Shown in pieces: positions 1-9,163 of a stretch of 18,202 nt of DNA; position 1 is the first letter of the stretch, and every line of letters starts with the position of its first letter. Origin of the DNA: Ectocarpus siliculosus (lineage: Eukaryota > Sar > Phaeophyceae > Ectocarpales > Ectocarpaceae). The notes below the pieces were generated by a model that was not told the DNA's origin, did no database searches, and worked only from the letters and a program-made list of their open reading frames with translations. The stretch covers positions 28,449-46,650 of the forward strand of contig FN648599.1 in the NCBI GenBank assembly GCA_000310025.1. Direction: 5' to 3'. The translations under genes were made by a program, and so were the position numbers.

Positions 1-163
1 GCGGCCTGCCGCTGCTCCTCCGCCAGAGACTTGTCGCCCGCTTCGACGCCGCTGCCCTCACCGGCGCCGGATTTGCCGCCGCCCGGCACAGCGGCGTGCG
101 CGCCGGTGTCCTGCTGCAGGTTCGGCGGCAGCGGGGAGGAAGGAGAGCACCCACTTTCTCGAT

Positions 164-195
<32 letters not shown>

Positions 196-924
196 GCCGC
201 CGCCGTCGCGCCGCCGTTGCTCTTGGCACCTGCGACCTCTCCTGAAGATAACTCCTCCGCCTCCATCGACCCGGCCGACAGCCTCTCCGACCTCGCTGCC
301 AGCAGCGACTCCAGTATGGATTCTTTCGGCTGCTTTCCGCCGCCTTCTCCCGCCGCCGCCCCAACCGCCGCCGCCGCCGTCAGGCCGCCGCCCGTGGGGT
401 AGCCGGAGGACGACGCCCCCGACGGGGATGGTGGCGGGGCTTTCTCTGGCGGAGTTCCGCCGGCCCCACCGCCGCTGCCGGCCCCGCCGAACGATATCGC
501 CGCCGCCAGCTTGGCCCCGGCCGATGGCTCCCCGTCGCCGGGGATCGCTCCGGCCGCCATCTGCACCATGCCCGGGGGAAACTGGCGGTAGTAGCTGAGG
601 CCGCCGGGGCCCGGGGCGGCGAGGTAGGCGGACGCCGGCACGCCGTGCGGCGATGCCGGCACCAGGTAGCCCCCCCGCGGCAGTTCCACGGAGGCACGGT
701 ACGGCAGGTGGTGGTGGTGGGCGTTCCGGTACGGGTCCGCCGCCACGTGGAGTTCGGCCGGCAGCCCCCCGCCGTAGGCCGCGTACTGGGACATGGCCGA
801 GGCTGTTGCGAACGGCGGCTGGAAGTGCTGTAAAGATGGAGCGGTTCGGGGGCCGGCGGGGGGTACGGTTTCTTGTGGTCAGACAGGCTTGGAGGTTTCG
901 TTTTCTCACCTGCGTGGAACTCAT
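1..924 (-). CDS. 5' part of a low-complexity, His/Gly/Ala/Pro-rich protein gene (two exons, runs off the left edge)
   Basis: Coding segments are 910-924 (ATG at 922-924, five codons) and 1-827, joined by an intron at 828-909. The donor reads CAG/GTGAGA and the acceptor TTTACAG/CAC; both are phase 0. The frame stays open for 275 codons to the window edge, giving 280 residues in all. Visible content: N-terminal Tyr/Pro/His-rich part with HHHH at about residues 42-45, YYRQFPPGM at 84-92, Gly/Ala/Pro/Ser-rich stretches at 110-170, a charged probable helix KESILESLLAARSER at 173-187, an Ala run at 213-226 encoded by the GCC repeat, and an acidic/Lys-rich tail. There is no catalytic motif in the visible part. 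Such disordered N-termini are common in transcription regulators, but the informative domain lies outside the window, so the function is unknown. The unspliced frame meets TGA inside the intron. Other open frames here are Arg-rich or antisense shadows. Confidence 0.6.
165..207. repeat. GCC/GGC trinucleotide tract
   Basis: Mostly GCC/ACC triplets on the plus strand. It encodes an Ala/Val run in the minus-strand gene. Confidence 0.85.
828..909 (-). other. 82-bp spliceosomal intron
   Basis: Read on the minus strand it begins GTGAGAAAAC right after CAG and ends CATCTTTACAG. It contains an in-frame TGA. Removing it joins ATG AGT TCC ACG CAG to CAC TTC CAG without changing frame. The donor is strong; the pyrimidine tract is short. 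Confidence 0.6.
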
Positions 925-1116
925 TTGGGAGGCACGAGGCGCGAAGCAAACAAGCGGGACTGCCAGCACACAGCACCAACCAGGCATTCGCGAGCGACTG
1001 CTGCCGCATTTTGCGTATCGGTACTTTGCGGTACCAGCACCTAGGAAGGCGTTGTTTCGGCCACAACGGGACCCGAAGGTACACACCGTCGTGCCGCACG
1101 TGGAATGACACTTTAG

Positions 1117-1124
1117 CTTATAGG
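1117..1124 (-). promoter_or_regulatory. TATA-like element upstream of the 910-924 exon
   Basis: The minus strand reads CCTATAAG about 195 bp upstream of the ATG at 924. It would fit a promoter just upstream of the small first exon, which would make the polyQ exon at 1540-2022 an alternative or separate start. It is a motif match only. Confidence 0.2.
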
Positions 1125-1539
1125 GAGGCGCAATGCTATGTACGTGAGACCTGTGCAAAAAAAGAAAGTCTTGGATCGAAACAACAACAACAAAAAATTC
1201 AGCACGATCGACTCCGACGAAGAAAAAAAGGTATTGTAGAGGCTATGGATATTACCATACACGATGTACAACAACGACGTGTTGCGCGCCAAGGCGGTGC
1301 ACCAAGAGCGAACGTCCAACAGCACCACAATAGCACACACCTCGAGGTGTTTTCACGCATCACATGCCTCGCAAGCGCCGGAACACAACAAATAGTAGCA
1401 ACCCTGGATGCATCATAGCGATTCGCGGGATCTGTACGCCGCCAACTGTATTTGCATCTGCAACAGCAGTATATCTGCTGCGCTGCTGCTCACATCGTCG
1501 AATGTTACTGGTACCAGGACGGCAGGGTCGGGTTCTCAC

Positions 1540-1658
1540 CATATCTTGTTGACCAGGATACGGAGCTGGCCGTTGGTACATCGCAGGGTGCATCATAGGC
1601 TGACCACCGTTCATCGCCGCAAAATGCGCAGCTTGAGCGTGATGGGCTCCCGGTTGTT

Positions 1659-1710
<52 letters not shown>

Positions 1711-2022
1711 GCTCTGCTGCTGCTGGCTCTGCTGCTGCCGCCGCCCGGCAGCTGCGGCATGAATCGCCGCAGCCGCCTCCGCTGGTGCCCCACACCCACA
1801 CTGACAAAATACGGTACCCGTATTTGTTCCACAGCCCGCCGCCGGTATTCCGATCTGCTGCTGCTGTTGCTCCTGCAGCGATTGGGGGTTCGTAAACGTG
1901 CGTTGGGCACACCGCAAATCGGCGGGCGGGTGGGCATATACATCAGTCGAAGCACGAGAAAAAACAGCAACGCGAGAGAGGGCCGAGAACTGCACGAATT
2001 GTTCAAATAAAGCTACACACAT
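1540..2022 (-). CDS. PolyQ-coding exon (161 codons, ends at a phase-0 splice donor)
   Basis: The minus-strand ATG at 2020-2022 (context AACAATG) opens 161 codons to a donor, ATG/GTGAGA, at 1540/1539. Residues 1-45 are ordinary. They are followed by a short Gln run and PAAGCG, then Ala-rich IHAAAAG, then QQQSQQQQS and about 20 consecutive Gln encoded by CAG/CAA (1653-1738 as CTG/TTG). The last part is His/Met/Pro/Tyr-rich (AAMNGGQPMMHPAMYQ). Composition after the Gln tract resembles the start of the 1-827 exon. The phase-0 donor is compatible with the phase-0 acceptor at 828, so this may be an upstream or alternative first exon of that gene with a 712-bp intron; an unseen exon could lie between. 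The first about 45 residues could instead be untranslated, with coding starting at an acceptor near the first Gln run. The antisense poly-Leu frame is rejected. Function unknown. Confidence 0.45.
1653..1738. repeat. CTG/CAG (with TTG) trinucleotide tract
   Basis: Nearly pure CTG with a few TTG and CTC/GGC interruptions. It encodes the long Gln run on the minus strand. CAA interruptions lie in the pure part. Confidence 0.9.
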
Positions 2023-2307
2023 TGTTTTGTGCCTGTAGCTGTAGTCAGCAGGGAGCACCTACTGCTGTCGCATTGGGATACAACGCGTCCTCCCGGCAGA
2101 CTGCTGTGGCCGGCGTGGCCGGAAGAGACGTGGCGTCATCGAGAGGAAAACGTGCGTTGTTGCAGCGGCTCTACGTACAACAGCAGCTCGGACAGGAGAT
2201 CGAGGTGGCCAAACAAAAAAACTGGTCCCTCTCGTTCACGAAAAAACGTTGTTGAAAAAATCGAGCAGACCAAAAAAAACACACGAGATCAACAACCAGG
2301 CGGGCGG

Positions 2308-2345
2308 CGGGTTGACCGACCCATACAGCGTGAGGGGTCAACCCG
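2308..2345. repeat. 10-bp perfect inverted repeat with 18-nt loop
   Basis: CGGGTTGACC at 2308-2317 is matched by GGTCAACCCG at 2336-2345. It could form a small hairpin or be a dyad protein site; nothing more can be said. Confidence 0.6.
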
Positions 2346-2914
2346 AGATGCTTGGCACACGTCAAAGAAGAACCGCAGCCCACGTAAACACACGACCGCT
2401 CCCCGAACTCTCTCGCGCGCTGCGCCTGGAGGTGATGATACATCGAGGAAGGACCACCCGCAACTCTTTTCGCTACCGCGCGAGCCCTTTTCCCCGCGAG
2501 GCTCCCCTCTCCCGAAGCGCGCACTCCCAACTAGGCCTCGGGCGGACTCGGGTCACCCGCTTCTTCCTTCCCGCGGAAACCCACTTTCCTCCCCCTGTCT
2601 CTGTTGTGACACTCGCGACCGACGATCGATGTCGAAGCACACCAAAAAAAAACTACACACCACCAAAAAGACGCCGCTCGCTTTGATGCGCTCTCTCCTC
2701 ACCCTTGAACATGGAGTTCTGCCGCTCTCGGCGGGAGGCTGTTGCTTTTGGCTCATCGTCTGTGCTGCTTGCTTTCTTTGCTTTCTCGCTGGGGGGGGAA
2801 GCCGCGTCTAGCCGCACGAATCTTCAGTGTGTCAGGGCACCGAAACGCTCGTTCCGAAGTCAAGGCTGCTGTTCTGACACCTCAGTTGCTGTTGCCCCTA
2901 GCTGGCGGCTCTGG

Positions 2915-2942
2915 CCAATCAGCGAGCTCGGCTGCTGACGTA
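2915..2942. promoter_or_regulatory. CCAAT box and TGACGT (bZIP-type) motif pair
   Basis: CCAAT lies at 2915-2919 and TGACGTA at 2936-2942, 16 bases apart. It is about 900 bp upstream of the polyQ exon. These short motifs occur by chance and no transcription start is known here. Confidence 0.15.
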
Positions 2943-3190
2943 GGTGCTAGAAGCAGCGAGTAGACCGGCACATTCAATTTCACTTCAACCCCTGCTGGTC
3001 GGTGGAAGCCCTTGGTTGAACTACTCGTTGTGTGCTGCTTGACGAATCAGTGGTCAGGAAACACAGCAACATATGTGTTCAACGTACCCAAGACACCACG
3101 TCATATGTCGAACCATCTCGCTTCCCTATGGATTTCACAGCAAGTACGCACATGTTCCTTTGTTGAGTAGATCGATTACCCTTTACAGCG

Positions 3191-3212
3191 CAGCAGCAGC
3201 AGCAGCAGCACA
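3191..3212. repeat. CAG microsatellite (about 7 units)
   Basis: A run of CAG/AGC triplets with no supported reading frame around it. Scattered CAGCAG clusters follow up to about 3335. Confidence 0.85.
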
Positions 3213-3553
3213 AGAAAACGCTACCACAGCCACAGACAGCTACAGCAGCAGTTGCGTTGCAGTAAAAAGTAGACAAGCTGTTCCCACACACAGCAGCTGG
3301 GCGAAAGAAGCTATGTACAACAGCAGCAGCAGCCTTCTCAGGCCTCGTTTGGTTTTTTATCCGTTCAGTGGTAGTCTATAGGATAACAGTAGGACAGCCA
3401 GGCTAGTTCTATCCGTGCAGCAAAATCCTCCGTCCATCACAAACGCACGCACTCGTCCTGCGTGCTTTCTTTGTGATTAAGGAGGTGCAGAACGCCAAGT
3501 GCCGGTTCGGAAAAACCAAAATATATAGCAAAATGTACAGCAGTTGTACAGCA

Positions 3554-3598
3554 GTCTCTGACTCTTTTCTGTATGATAGAGATGGATTCGTTGTGTCA
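3554..3598 (+). repeat. Diverged copy of a short dispersed repeat (relative of 8951-8993)
   Basis: It aligns with 8951-8993 at about 38 of 45 positions, with one 2-nt gap. The shared core is GACTCTTTTCT, then ATGAT and GAGATGG, then GTGTCA. Both copies are followed by an A-rich tract. This copy lacks the complementary right arm seen in the other. Confidence 0.5.
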
Positions 3599-3893
3599 AA
3601 AAAAAAGGTATGTACAGCCTGGAAACATTTGGTTCAATAAACAGCCCCATCAGAGACCAGCGCCCGCTACTTTGGGGGAGCACTGCGGGACGACGACAAG
3701 GCGCTGGATGAAACAAAAGGTAGCTTCCGTTCGGCACACTCACAATACTGCTGGTCGCTGACTATGATAGCTCAGCTGCAACCAAACGCTAGGAAATCGG
3801 TGCTGGTCGCAAGATTTTCAATAGCTGCATGAACTTTTGGGCGACCAGGGCAGCAGCATAGGACGGCGCTCTCGTCGTAACTTAGGTTACAGA

Positions 3894-4330
3894 GGGGTTA
3901 GATGTCGCATTCTATATGTATGAGCAGCCCATGTGCTTGAGAGTCGTCTGGTTGCGTCAGATTCTGATACATGTAGCCAGCTATGCGTGCTGCGACGGTG
4001 AAGAGGGGGCCCCGTGACACCGCAAAACGGCCCCGTACGGGTCAGAAGCACACACCCAGGCATCGATAGATCAAGTAGAGGACCAGAATGTCTGTTGCAT
4101 ATGTATGGTCCTACTTGCTGCTCTCTGCACAATCACCGAGTTTCGAGCCGAACGACTAGACAATGCAAAAGTTATGTGTGGTATAAAAAATCATGCACAG
4201 CAGTCCGCGGTAAGTGTACCTATATGGGCGTTTTTGTAACCACCAAATTTTCAAATCCGAGTGCGAGACGGCTCAAACGATGGCCCAGACAAATAGTTTT
4301 CACGTGATACAGAATGCGACACCTAACCCC
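3894..4330. mobile_element. MITE-like unit with about 20-bp terminal inverted repeats
   Basis: The left end, GGGGTTAGATGTCGCATTCT (3894-3913), is matched in inverse orientation by the right end at 4311-4330 with a single mismatch (19 of 20). Weak similarity continues a few bases inward. The 437-bp span is non-coding; open frames inside are under 100 codons and patternless. Size, TIRs and lack of coding capacity fit a non-autonomous DNA transposon. I see no clear target-site duplication, so the superfamily is not assigned and the insertion may be old. Confidence 0.5.
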
Positions 4331-4676
4331 AAGAAATGATCGAGTTACGGCGTTTTCCGTACGACTGCTGTAGAACCCTTATTAATAGGGAAAAATCAGC
4401 CTTTAGTGGCGCATCCGGTGTACAATAGGTACATACAGGAACGGCCGTTGCGGGTCGGGTGTAGTTCGTGCCTAATGCGGTAGATCGCTGCTCCACGGCG
4501 TCGGAGAACAACCAACTATGTTATTATTCCACGCAATAACGAAAAATATTATTGAATATCTTGAAAAAACCCGGTGTGTGCGCGTACACACGCCCTTCGC
4601 GCGGACTGTTATTTTCATGAGCATGCAGCAGAACTATGGTCGTCCTCGTATTCCTCAATATTTTCCTGTTATGTAC
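4331..4676. other. Non-coding interval
   Basis: No gene is recognised. An 18-bp near-palindrome of GT/AC dinucleotides around a CGCG core lies at about 4574-4591. An acceptor-like TCTTCTTGCAG on the plus strand occurs just beyond, at 4687-4697. Confidence 0.4.
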
Positions 4677-4859
4677 TTAATTGCTCTTCTTGCAGGTGCC
4701 CACGACAAGCAGTTTACCGGGGGTTGTTGGCTCAAAATGACTTGCGTCGCGCTTGTGCTGGAGCTGGGTTAGAACATCCATGAAACGCCCCACCTGCGCG
4801 GCGGCACGAAGTGCCAAACGCGCCACTTGAAGATAAGAGTCCTTGGGCAGCAGCCCCAA
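4677..4859 (-). CDS. Possible exon with helical-repeat-like peptide
   Basis: This 60-codon open frame lies in a GC-rich island (about 4770-5170). A good acceptor (CCTTGCCTCCAG) sits a few bases upstream of it on the minus strand. The peptide includes YLQVARLALRAAAQVGR and FMDVLTQLQ, whose spacing suggests paired amphipathic helices as in TPR/PPR-type repeats. This is a visual impression, not a domain match. The same frame hits stops immediately upstream, so it would need splicing. Two other minus-strand frames across 4769-5049 are equally long, so the choice of frame is uncertain. Confidence 0.15.
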   Translation of the reverse strand: MGLLPKDSYLQVARLALRAAAQVGRFMDVLTQLQHKRDASHFEPTTPGKLLVVGTCKKSN

Positions 4860-6243
4860 TTCCCCCCTGGAGGCAAGGCGGCGGTAGGCTTAGCGTTACG
4901 TTTCGAGTTCCATGGGATATATCTGGGCGTACCCTTGCCAGAGCGGAGGTCAACTGGTGGCGGATGGATCTCAATGGACACCGCAGTGACCTGTCTAGCA
5001 CGAGAGAAGGAGCAGCCGGAGGAGGAGTGTAGGTGGACCGACAGAACACTTGTTCACGCCCGGTAGACCTTGCGTTTGGCGCGACAGGAAGGGGAGGAAG
5101 GAGGGACGCCGCGAGCAGTGGTGGAAATTACGGCGCGGGAGATGATGATCCTGCAGTGGCCTTGTGATTTTCGTGTTCACTAGCATGAAACTTGCAGGAA
5201 TGGGTGTGCACGGAGCGATTTTTTAATGGAGTTGGGGGTTTACCATCACGACGCCCCGTGACCTTTCCAAATGATAACAATTGCTCCGTGACATAGTAAA
5301 AAAAACGGTTCGTTCCATGAGCGTTTGCCCCCAACGGAACCGATATAAAAAAAAACGGCCCGCACACCGTGCACAAGATCCGATGTTTTCGATGTATGAA
5401 CTACAACAAAGTGTTTCACGAAACACAGGTAAAAACTCCGTCATGTTTCTGTATGACTTTCACACCGTCTGATGGTGCACCGTCGCCAAGGCCCCGGGTT
5501 CTCGCGGTTCATCCTCTGGTGTAAGAAATCACTCAGTTAAAATATACCGAACGACGTACCGACCGTGCCACTCCACCCCGCGAAACTTGAAAATCTAACT
5601 CCTCGTGCAAATGCACCGTTCAGTTCCATGATCCCAGGAGGAATAAAAAAAGGGTCCGCTCTGCTCCATGACATTGTGAAATACTAGCAAGACGCAAGAC
5701 GCTCCGCGGTGGATTGCTACTGATGAACACCGCTGGAAATTTTGGTCATGATAGTCTTCTTCATGCCAGTCCTTGCGCGTACATGTAGTTGTACATAGTT
5801 AGTTGTGACCGACCCTAAATGCACGTCCCTACTCCGTCCTTGTCTTCGTCTCCATCGCAAACAGGCAAGCGAGGCGGTCAAGGGTTTCTCGTAGGCTCCA
5901 ACTCGCCTTTTTCGGGTGTGAGGACGATCCTCGGAGCGGGTCGTTTTGTATGGAGGGACTGCTGGACGTGCGCCAAGGTTCTTACGGAGGGAAGTGGAGG
6001 TCCGAGTCTGAGATAAACACGATTCTGGGTTTTGCGACGTAGGACTAGGGCACGTGTTCTGGCGATTTTCAGAAACGTATGCATTTTTTCGGCACCTTGC
6101 CGTGGAAAAGAGCACCCTACCTCACTTAGCCTCGGCTACTTGTCGGCGGGTATGTGGTTCGTTTCAGCACTTTGGATTTTCATGCGAGTTTGGTGACAGC
6201 TGTCTACAGCCTCTCAATCAGGCTGGGTGTGAGCCCGACGGTC
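4860..6243. other. Interval without a supported gene
   Basis: It contains the rest of a GC-rich island (to about 5170) with competing short frames on both strands, then AT-richer DNA. Two diverged segments around 5283-5360 and 5610-5690 share GCTCC-TGACAT and GTTCCATGA words next to A-tracts and may be an old repeat. Nothing else can be assigned. Confidence 0.3.
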
Positions 6244-6945
6244 CTAGTTTCGTCGCGTGGAAATCATGCACCAAGTACTCAAGCTGTTTGTCCCTGCCCA
6301 CCATCTCCCCAACTGTTTAGAGGAGGCACCCTGGGTATCAAGCGTACACGCCTGAAGGACTGAACCACCCTCTATTTCGACTGCATCCATCCGCGGACTA
6401 ATGAATAAATGAAAAACAACAGATTCTTGTTCAAATACGTGTTTCATTAATTTTTGGCGATCAGAAACAATTGTTGCTGCGCCGGGACCCCTCGAGAAGC
6501 GACCGAAAAAAACGAGTCGCTTTTCCGAGTGTGCCAAATGAATGCAACGTACCCACCCCCATCCAACAAAAATAAAACATGCCATGAAGACAGAGCGACA
6601 CCGTCTGTGTTGGGGTGTGACAATACAAAAAATGTTACGGGTATTTTCAAGCACAAGAAGCCGGCTCCTCGGGAGTGATACTTTCAAGGCCGTGAGGTCA
6701 TCCTCCCACTCCAACCCCCTCCTACCTAGGATGTACGAAAGGAGGACAAAAACGAAGTAGAGGCCATCTGACCCCGAAGAGCAGAACATAAAATCAAGGA
6801 GTAACACAACGCACCGTTGTCTTGCCACGCTGCACAGAGGTATCAACGGTAACGGACCGACAGAAAGACGCCCCGCCCCCAACACCTCCATGACGCCCTC
6901 GAACCCGTTCACCCCCAACGCAACGAACAACACGTGCATGTGCAT
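6244..6945 (-). CDS. Hypothetical 233-codon open frame, doubtful
   Basis: From the first ATG (6943-6945) the frame runs 233 codons to a stop at 6244. Without a start codon the open frame reaches 7146. The translation is Phe/Leu/Val/Cys-rich with hydrophobic stretches (CVVLLLDFMF and LYFVFVLLSYI about residues 45-75; FMACFIFVGWGW about 110), so a membrane protein is conceivable. No family motif is recognised and there are no clear splice sites. A frame this long is uncommon but not impossible by chance at this base composition. Confidence 0.2.
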   Translation of the reverse strand: MHMHVLFVALGVNGFEGVMEVLGAGRLSVGPLPLIPLCSVARQRCVVLLLDFMFCSSGSDGLYFVFVLLSYILGRRGLEWEDDLTALKVSLPRSRLLVLENTRNIFCIVTPQHRRCRSVFMACFIFVGWGWVRCIHLAHSEKRLVFFGRFSRGPGAATIVSDRQKLMKHVFEQESVVFHLFISPRMDAVEIEGGSVLQACTLDTQGASSKQLGRWWAGTNSLSTWCMISTRRN

Positions 6946-8269
6946 GGCGTGCAAAGTGTCTGGTTGAGTACCGTCCTTTCCAACTCGCGTCGAACAGGCT
7001 ATTGTGCAGTCCTTCGTCTTAATCCATGCGCCGGTCGCTTGGTTTCCTGTATGGGAGATATACAAAAAAAAAAAGTAAAGTGACCAGGTTGTCGAAGAGA
7101 AAATTCGGTGGAACCGATTGCCACACTCCTTCGTTTGACGTTTCAAATTAACCGTGAGGTGCTAGAAACCTGAAATGGGTCCAGAAATAATGTTGTCTGT
7201 CGAGCTTTAGCCCGGGGTCTATGTAGTGCGAACACAAGAAGAGGAGGAGAGTCTTCATGGAATTACAGATCGCAAACTACTGCTGCTGTAAGCAAGCACG
7301 ATGGGGCCGCGTATTTTTGCTGCTGCTGCTGTGTATTTTTTTCGCGTTCGTACGGGGTGTGTGGGACCATATTTTGGTGTGTGTGCGTTTATTTTTAGCA
7401 TCGACCGCGCTAACCGGCAGACCAATGACTTTACGCCAGTCTAATAAGCGCGGTTGAAAACACGAAACTCTTCTAAATGCCATGAATGTATGTGTGCGTG
7501 CGTTATGGGGCGGTCATGAGGTACGTACTATGTTTATGGTGATGAGGGGCATCTTCGCACTAGATAGATTCCGTCGGCACTTCCGGCAGTAAACAAACTA
7601 CTAGTCTACTTACAGCAGCAGCACCTACATGGGAAATAATATGTACGCTGATCCTTCGGAACAAAAGAATCCCCTGCCCGCCCGAATCATTACTGCGTGT
7701 ATCAAGAGCTGCAATGACAACGGAAGTCAGTACTCCGGAGTATCGAGCGTGGTCTACAGCAATCTAGACTTGGACTCTATTATTGTCGTGCCTACAGCAG
7801 TATATTCATACAACTGACTGCTGTACAGACGTCATACACTCAAGTTCTGTGCTCGTTGTCGGGTGGCGTATTGTGGCGTACTGACTGTGATGATAAATAT
7901 TGCCGCGTCGAGCAAAATACGGCAAATGTCCGAAGGTCGCAAACGCTCACCAAATGGCTGGTATGCATAGTCTAGACCTAGGCTCCAGTGGTAAATGATT
8001 TTTTTTCGTGTCGAGAGCTGTAGTCTATCTATGTAAACTACTGGATCCTCTTTTCGCGTTATATTTTTGGTACAAAAACCGGGGGGGTGACAAACACGAG
8101 CGTAGATGTCATTTTTCGTTAGACTGTCTATTCTACACTGCGTGTTCGGCCGTCCACAACCTAAACCTTGTGCTGCATCCCAAGGCTGCTGCATTCCACT
8201 TAGCGATCTACACTCCTGTGCTACGCAACACTCGTGCGCCGCATCTCCTGATGTGGAGAGAGAGCTCAC
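6946..8269. other. Interval without a supported gene
   Basis: CTG/CAG-rich patches occur (7276-7332 and 7611-7622). A minus-strand frame covering 7832-8515 stays open, but its 5' half is an Arg/Cys-rich shadow of the exon at 8270-8580. Its 3' half (7832-8010) contains a strong donor-like TTG/GTGAGC and could hide a further exon of that gene; no frame could be fixed. Confidence 0.3.
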
Positions 8270-8580
8270 CTGCTGTGCCGTACGTCTTCGTTGGCAGCCG
8301 CTGCAGCAACCTCCGAGCTCCAAAACCCACAGCATCCTCCGGGTCTTCGAAGGGCGCGTCCTGGTCGTCCCCTCCCGTAGCACCGTGAGGATTTTTGTCC
8401 ATCGAACGCGACGCAGTCGCTGCTGCTGTCGCGGGAACCTCCTCGAACCCCACCTGTGCCGCTGCTGTGCGGAGCCTGCTGTTGTTTCCCCGCAGCACAT
8501 GGGACTTTTCACCACTGCCTCTAGCTCGGGTCCGCGGACCTGCGGGCCCGTTTGGCTTCGGGGATCTGCTGCCCTTCCAT
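8270..8580 (-). CDS. Probable exon(s) of an unrecognised protein, ending at a strong splice donor
   Basis: The best minus-strand frame reads QVGFEEVPATAAATASRS, then MDKNPHGATGGDDQDAPFED, then PEDAVGFGARRLLQRLPTK, up to a strong donor CAG/GTGAGC at 8270/8269 (phase 1). It has the balanced, acidic composition of real protein, unlike neighbouring frames. Upstream, an ATG at 8578-8580 starts MEGQQIPEAKRARR in another frame. A short GT-AG intron (about 60 nt, donor CGCAG/GTCCGC, acceptor at one of the CAGs near 8480) would join the two frames, but that donor is weak. Alternatively the second frame is an internal exon open back to a TAG near 8590. Downstream exons are not resolved. Function unknown. 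Confidence 0.35.
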
Positions 8581-8945
8581 CTGTCGTGCTACTGTGCTAG
8601 TAGGTGGGCTATGTGTTCCTTGTCGCAGCTGTAGGGGCTGTGCCTGGCTGTGTACAGGACGACCCCTTTGAACCTAAGTGTTTTCACCCCTTACATGCCC
8701 CCCCCCAATAACACAAAAAAAAATCGGTTTCATGTATTTTTTTTTGTTCCGGTTCATCAGAGGGGTATTTTTTTTTTTTCTAAATATGACACAACGAAAC
8801 CATCTTCTCTATGCATATATGAGACACACAAGACAACCACCAAACTGTCTTGTTGAGCCTGTTACCCGCAGGGGAGATGTCCCTATATGCTGTCTGGGAA
8901 ATCGTAGACATACAGGTACTTTTCTGACGCTATGAATCCATTGCT

Positions 8946-9032
8946 AATCTGTCTCAGACTCTTTTCTATGATGGAGATGGTTTGGTGGTGTCATATTAAG
9001 AAAAAAAAAAAAAAAAGAGTCTGAGACAGATT
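8946..9032 (+). repeat. Foldback repeat: 20-bp perfect inverted repeat enclosing a poly(A) tract
   Basis: The arms AATCTGTCTCAGACTCTTTT (8946-8965) and its exact complement (9013-9032) flank a 47-nt loop. The loop contains a CTATGATGGAGATGG segment and ends in an A run that continues into the right arm (9001-9016). A transcript from either strand would form a 20-bp hairpin. The left arm plus loop belongs to the dispersed repeat also seen at 3554-3598. It could be a foldback element or a small-RNA precursor; nothing distinguishes these here. Confidence 0.7.
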
Positions 9033-9163
9033 TAGAGGGGAATTTTGTATTTTAAGGAATAATAAACAGACAGACTACCCATTCGAGGTATATTTTACCC
9101 ACAGTCGAACGGGATGTGGTGGAGTCTTTTCAGTGAGTGGAGGGAAACGGTTGGGTACTGGAC

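Larger units (their letters stand above)
2023..3890. other. Non-coding interval, presumed upstream region of the minus-strand gene(s)
   Basis: No convincing gene is seen. The plus strand from 2029 to 2811 stays open for 260 codons but has no early ATG, its alternative frames are also long, and the translation is Arg/Lys/Ser-rich without domain structure, so I read it as GC bias. The interval holds a 10-bp inverted repeat (2308-2317 and 2336-2345), CCAAT and TGACGT motifs near 2915-2942, a CAG microsatellite at 3191-3212, and one copy of a short dispersed repeat at 3554-3598. Confidence 0.5.

Noticed and set aside
31-402. Plus-strand Pro/Ala/Ser-rich 123-codon frame
   Set aside because: Antisense to the open 825-nt minus-strand exon, which has a matching intron and start; the plus frame has no supporting splice or start context.
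58-1158. Minus-strand 366-codon open frame, Arg/Gly-rich
   Set aside because: It reads through the intron and then out of frame with the better exon frame; the translation is an Arg-rich shadow typical of GC-rich DNA.
1408-2010. Plus-strand open frame with a long poly-Leu run
   Set aside because: It is the antisense of the CAG tract; the minus strand gives polyQ with protein-like flanks and a splice donor, which is the common situation.
2029-2811. Plus-strand 260-codon open frame
   Set aside because: No ATG until near its end, other frames are also open, and the composition is basic and patternless.
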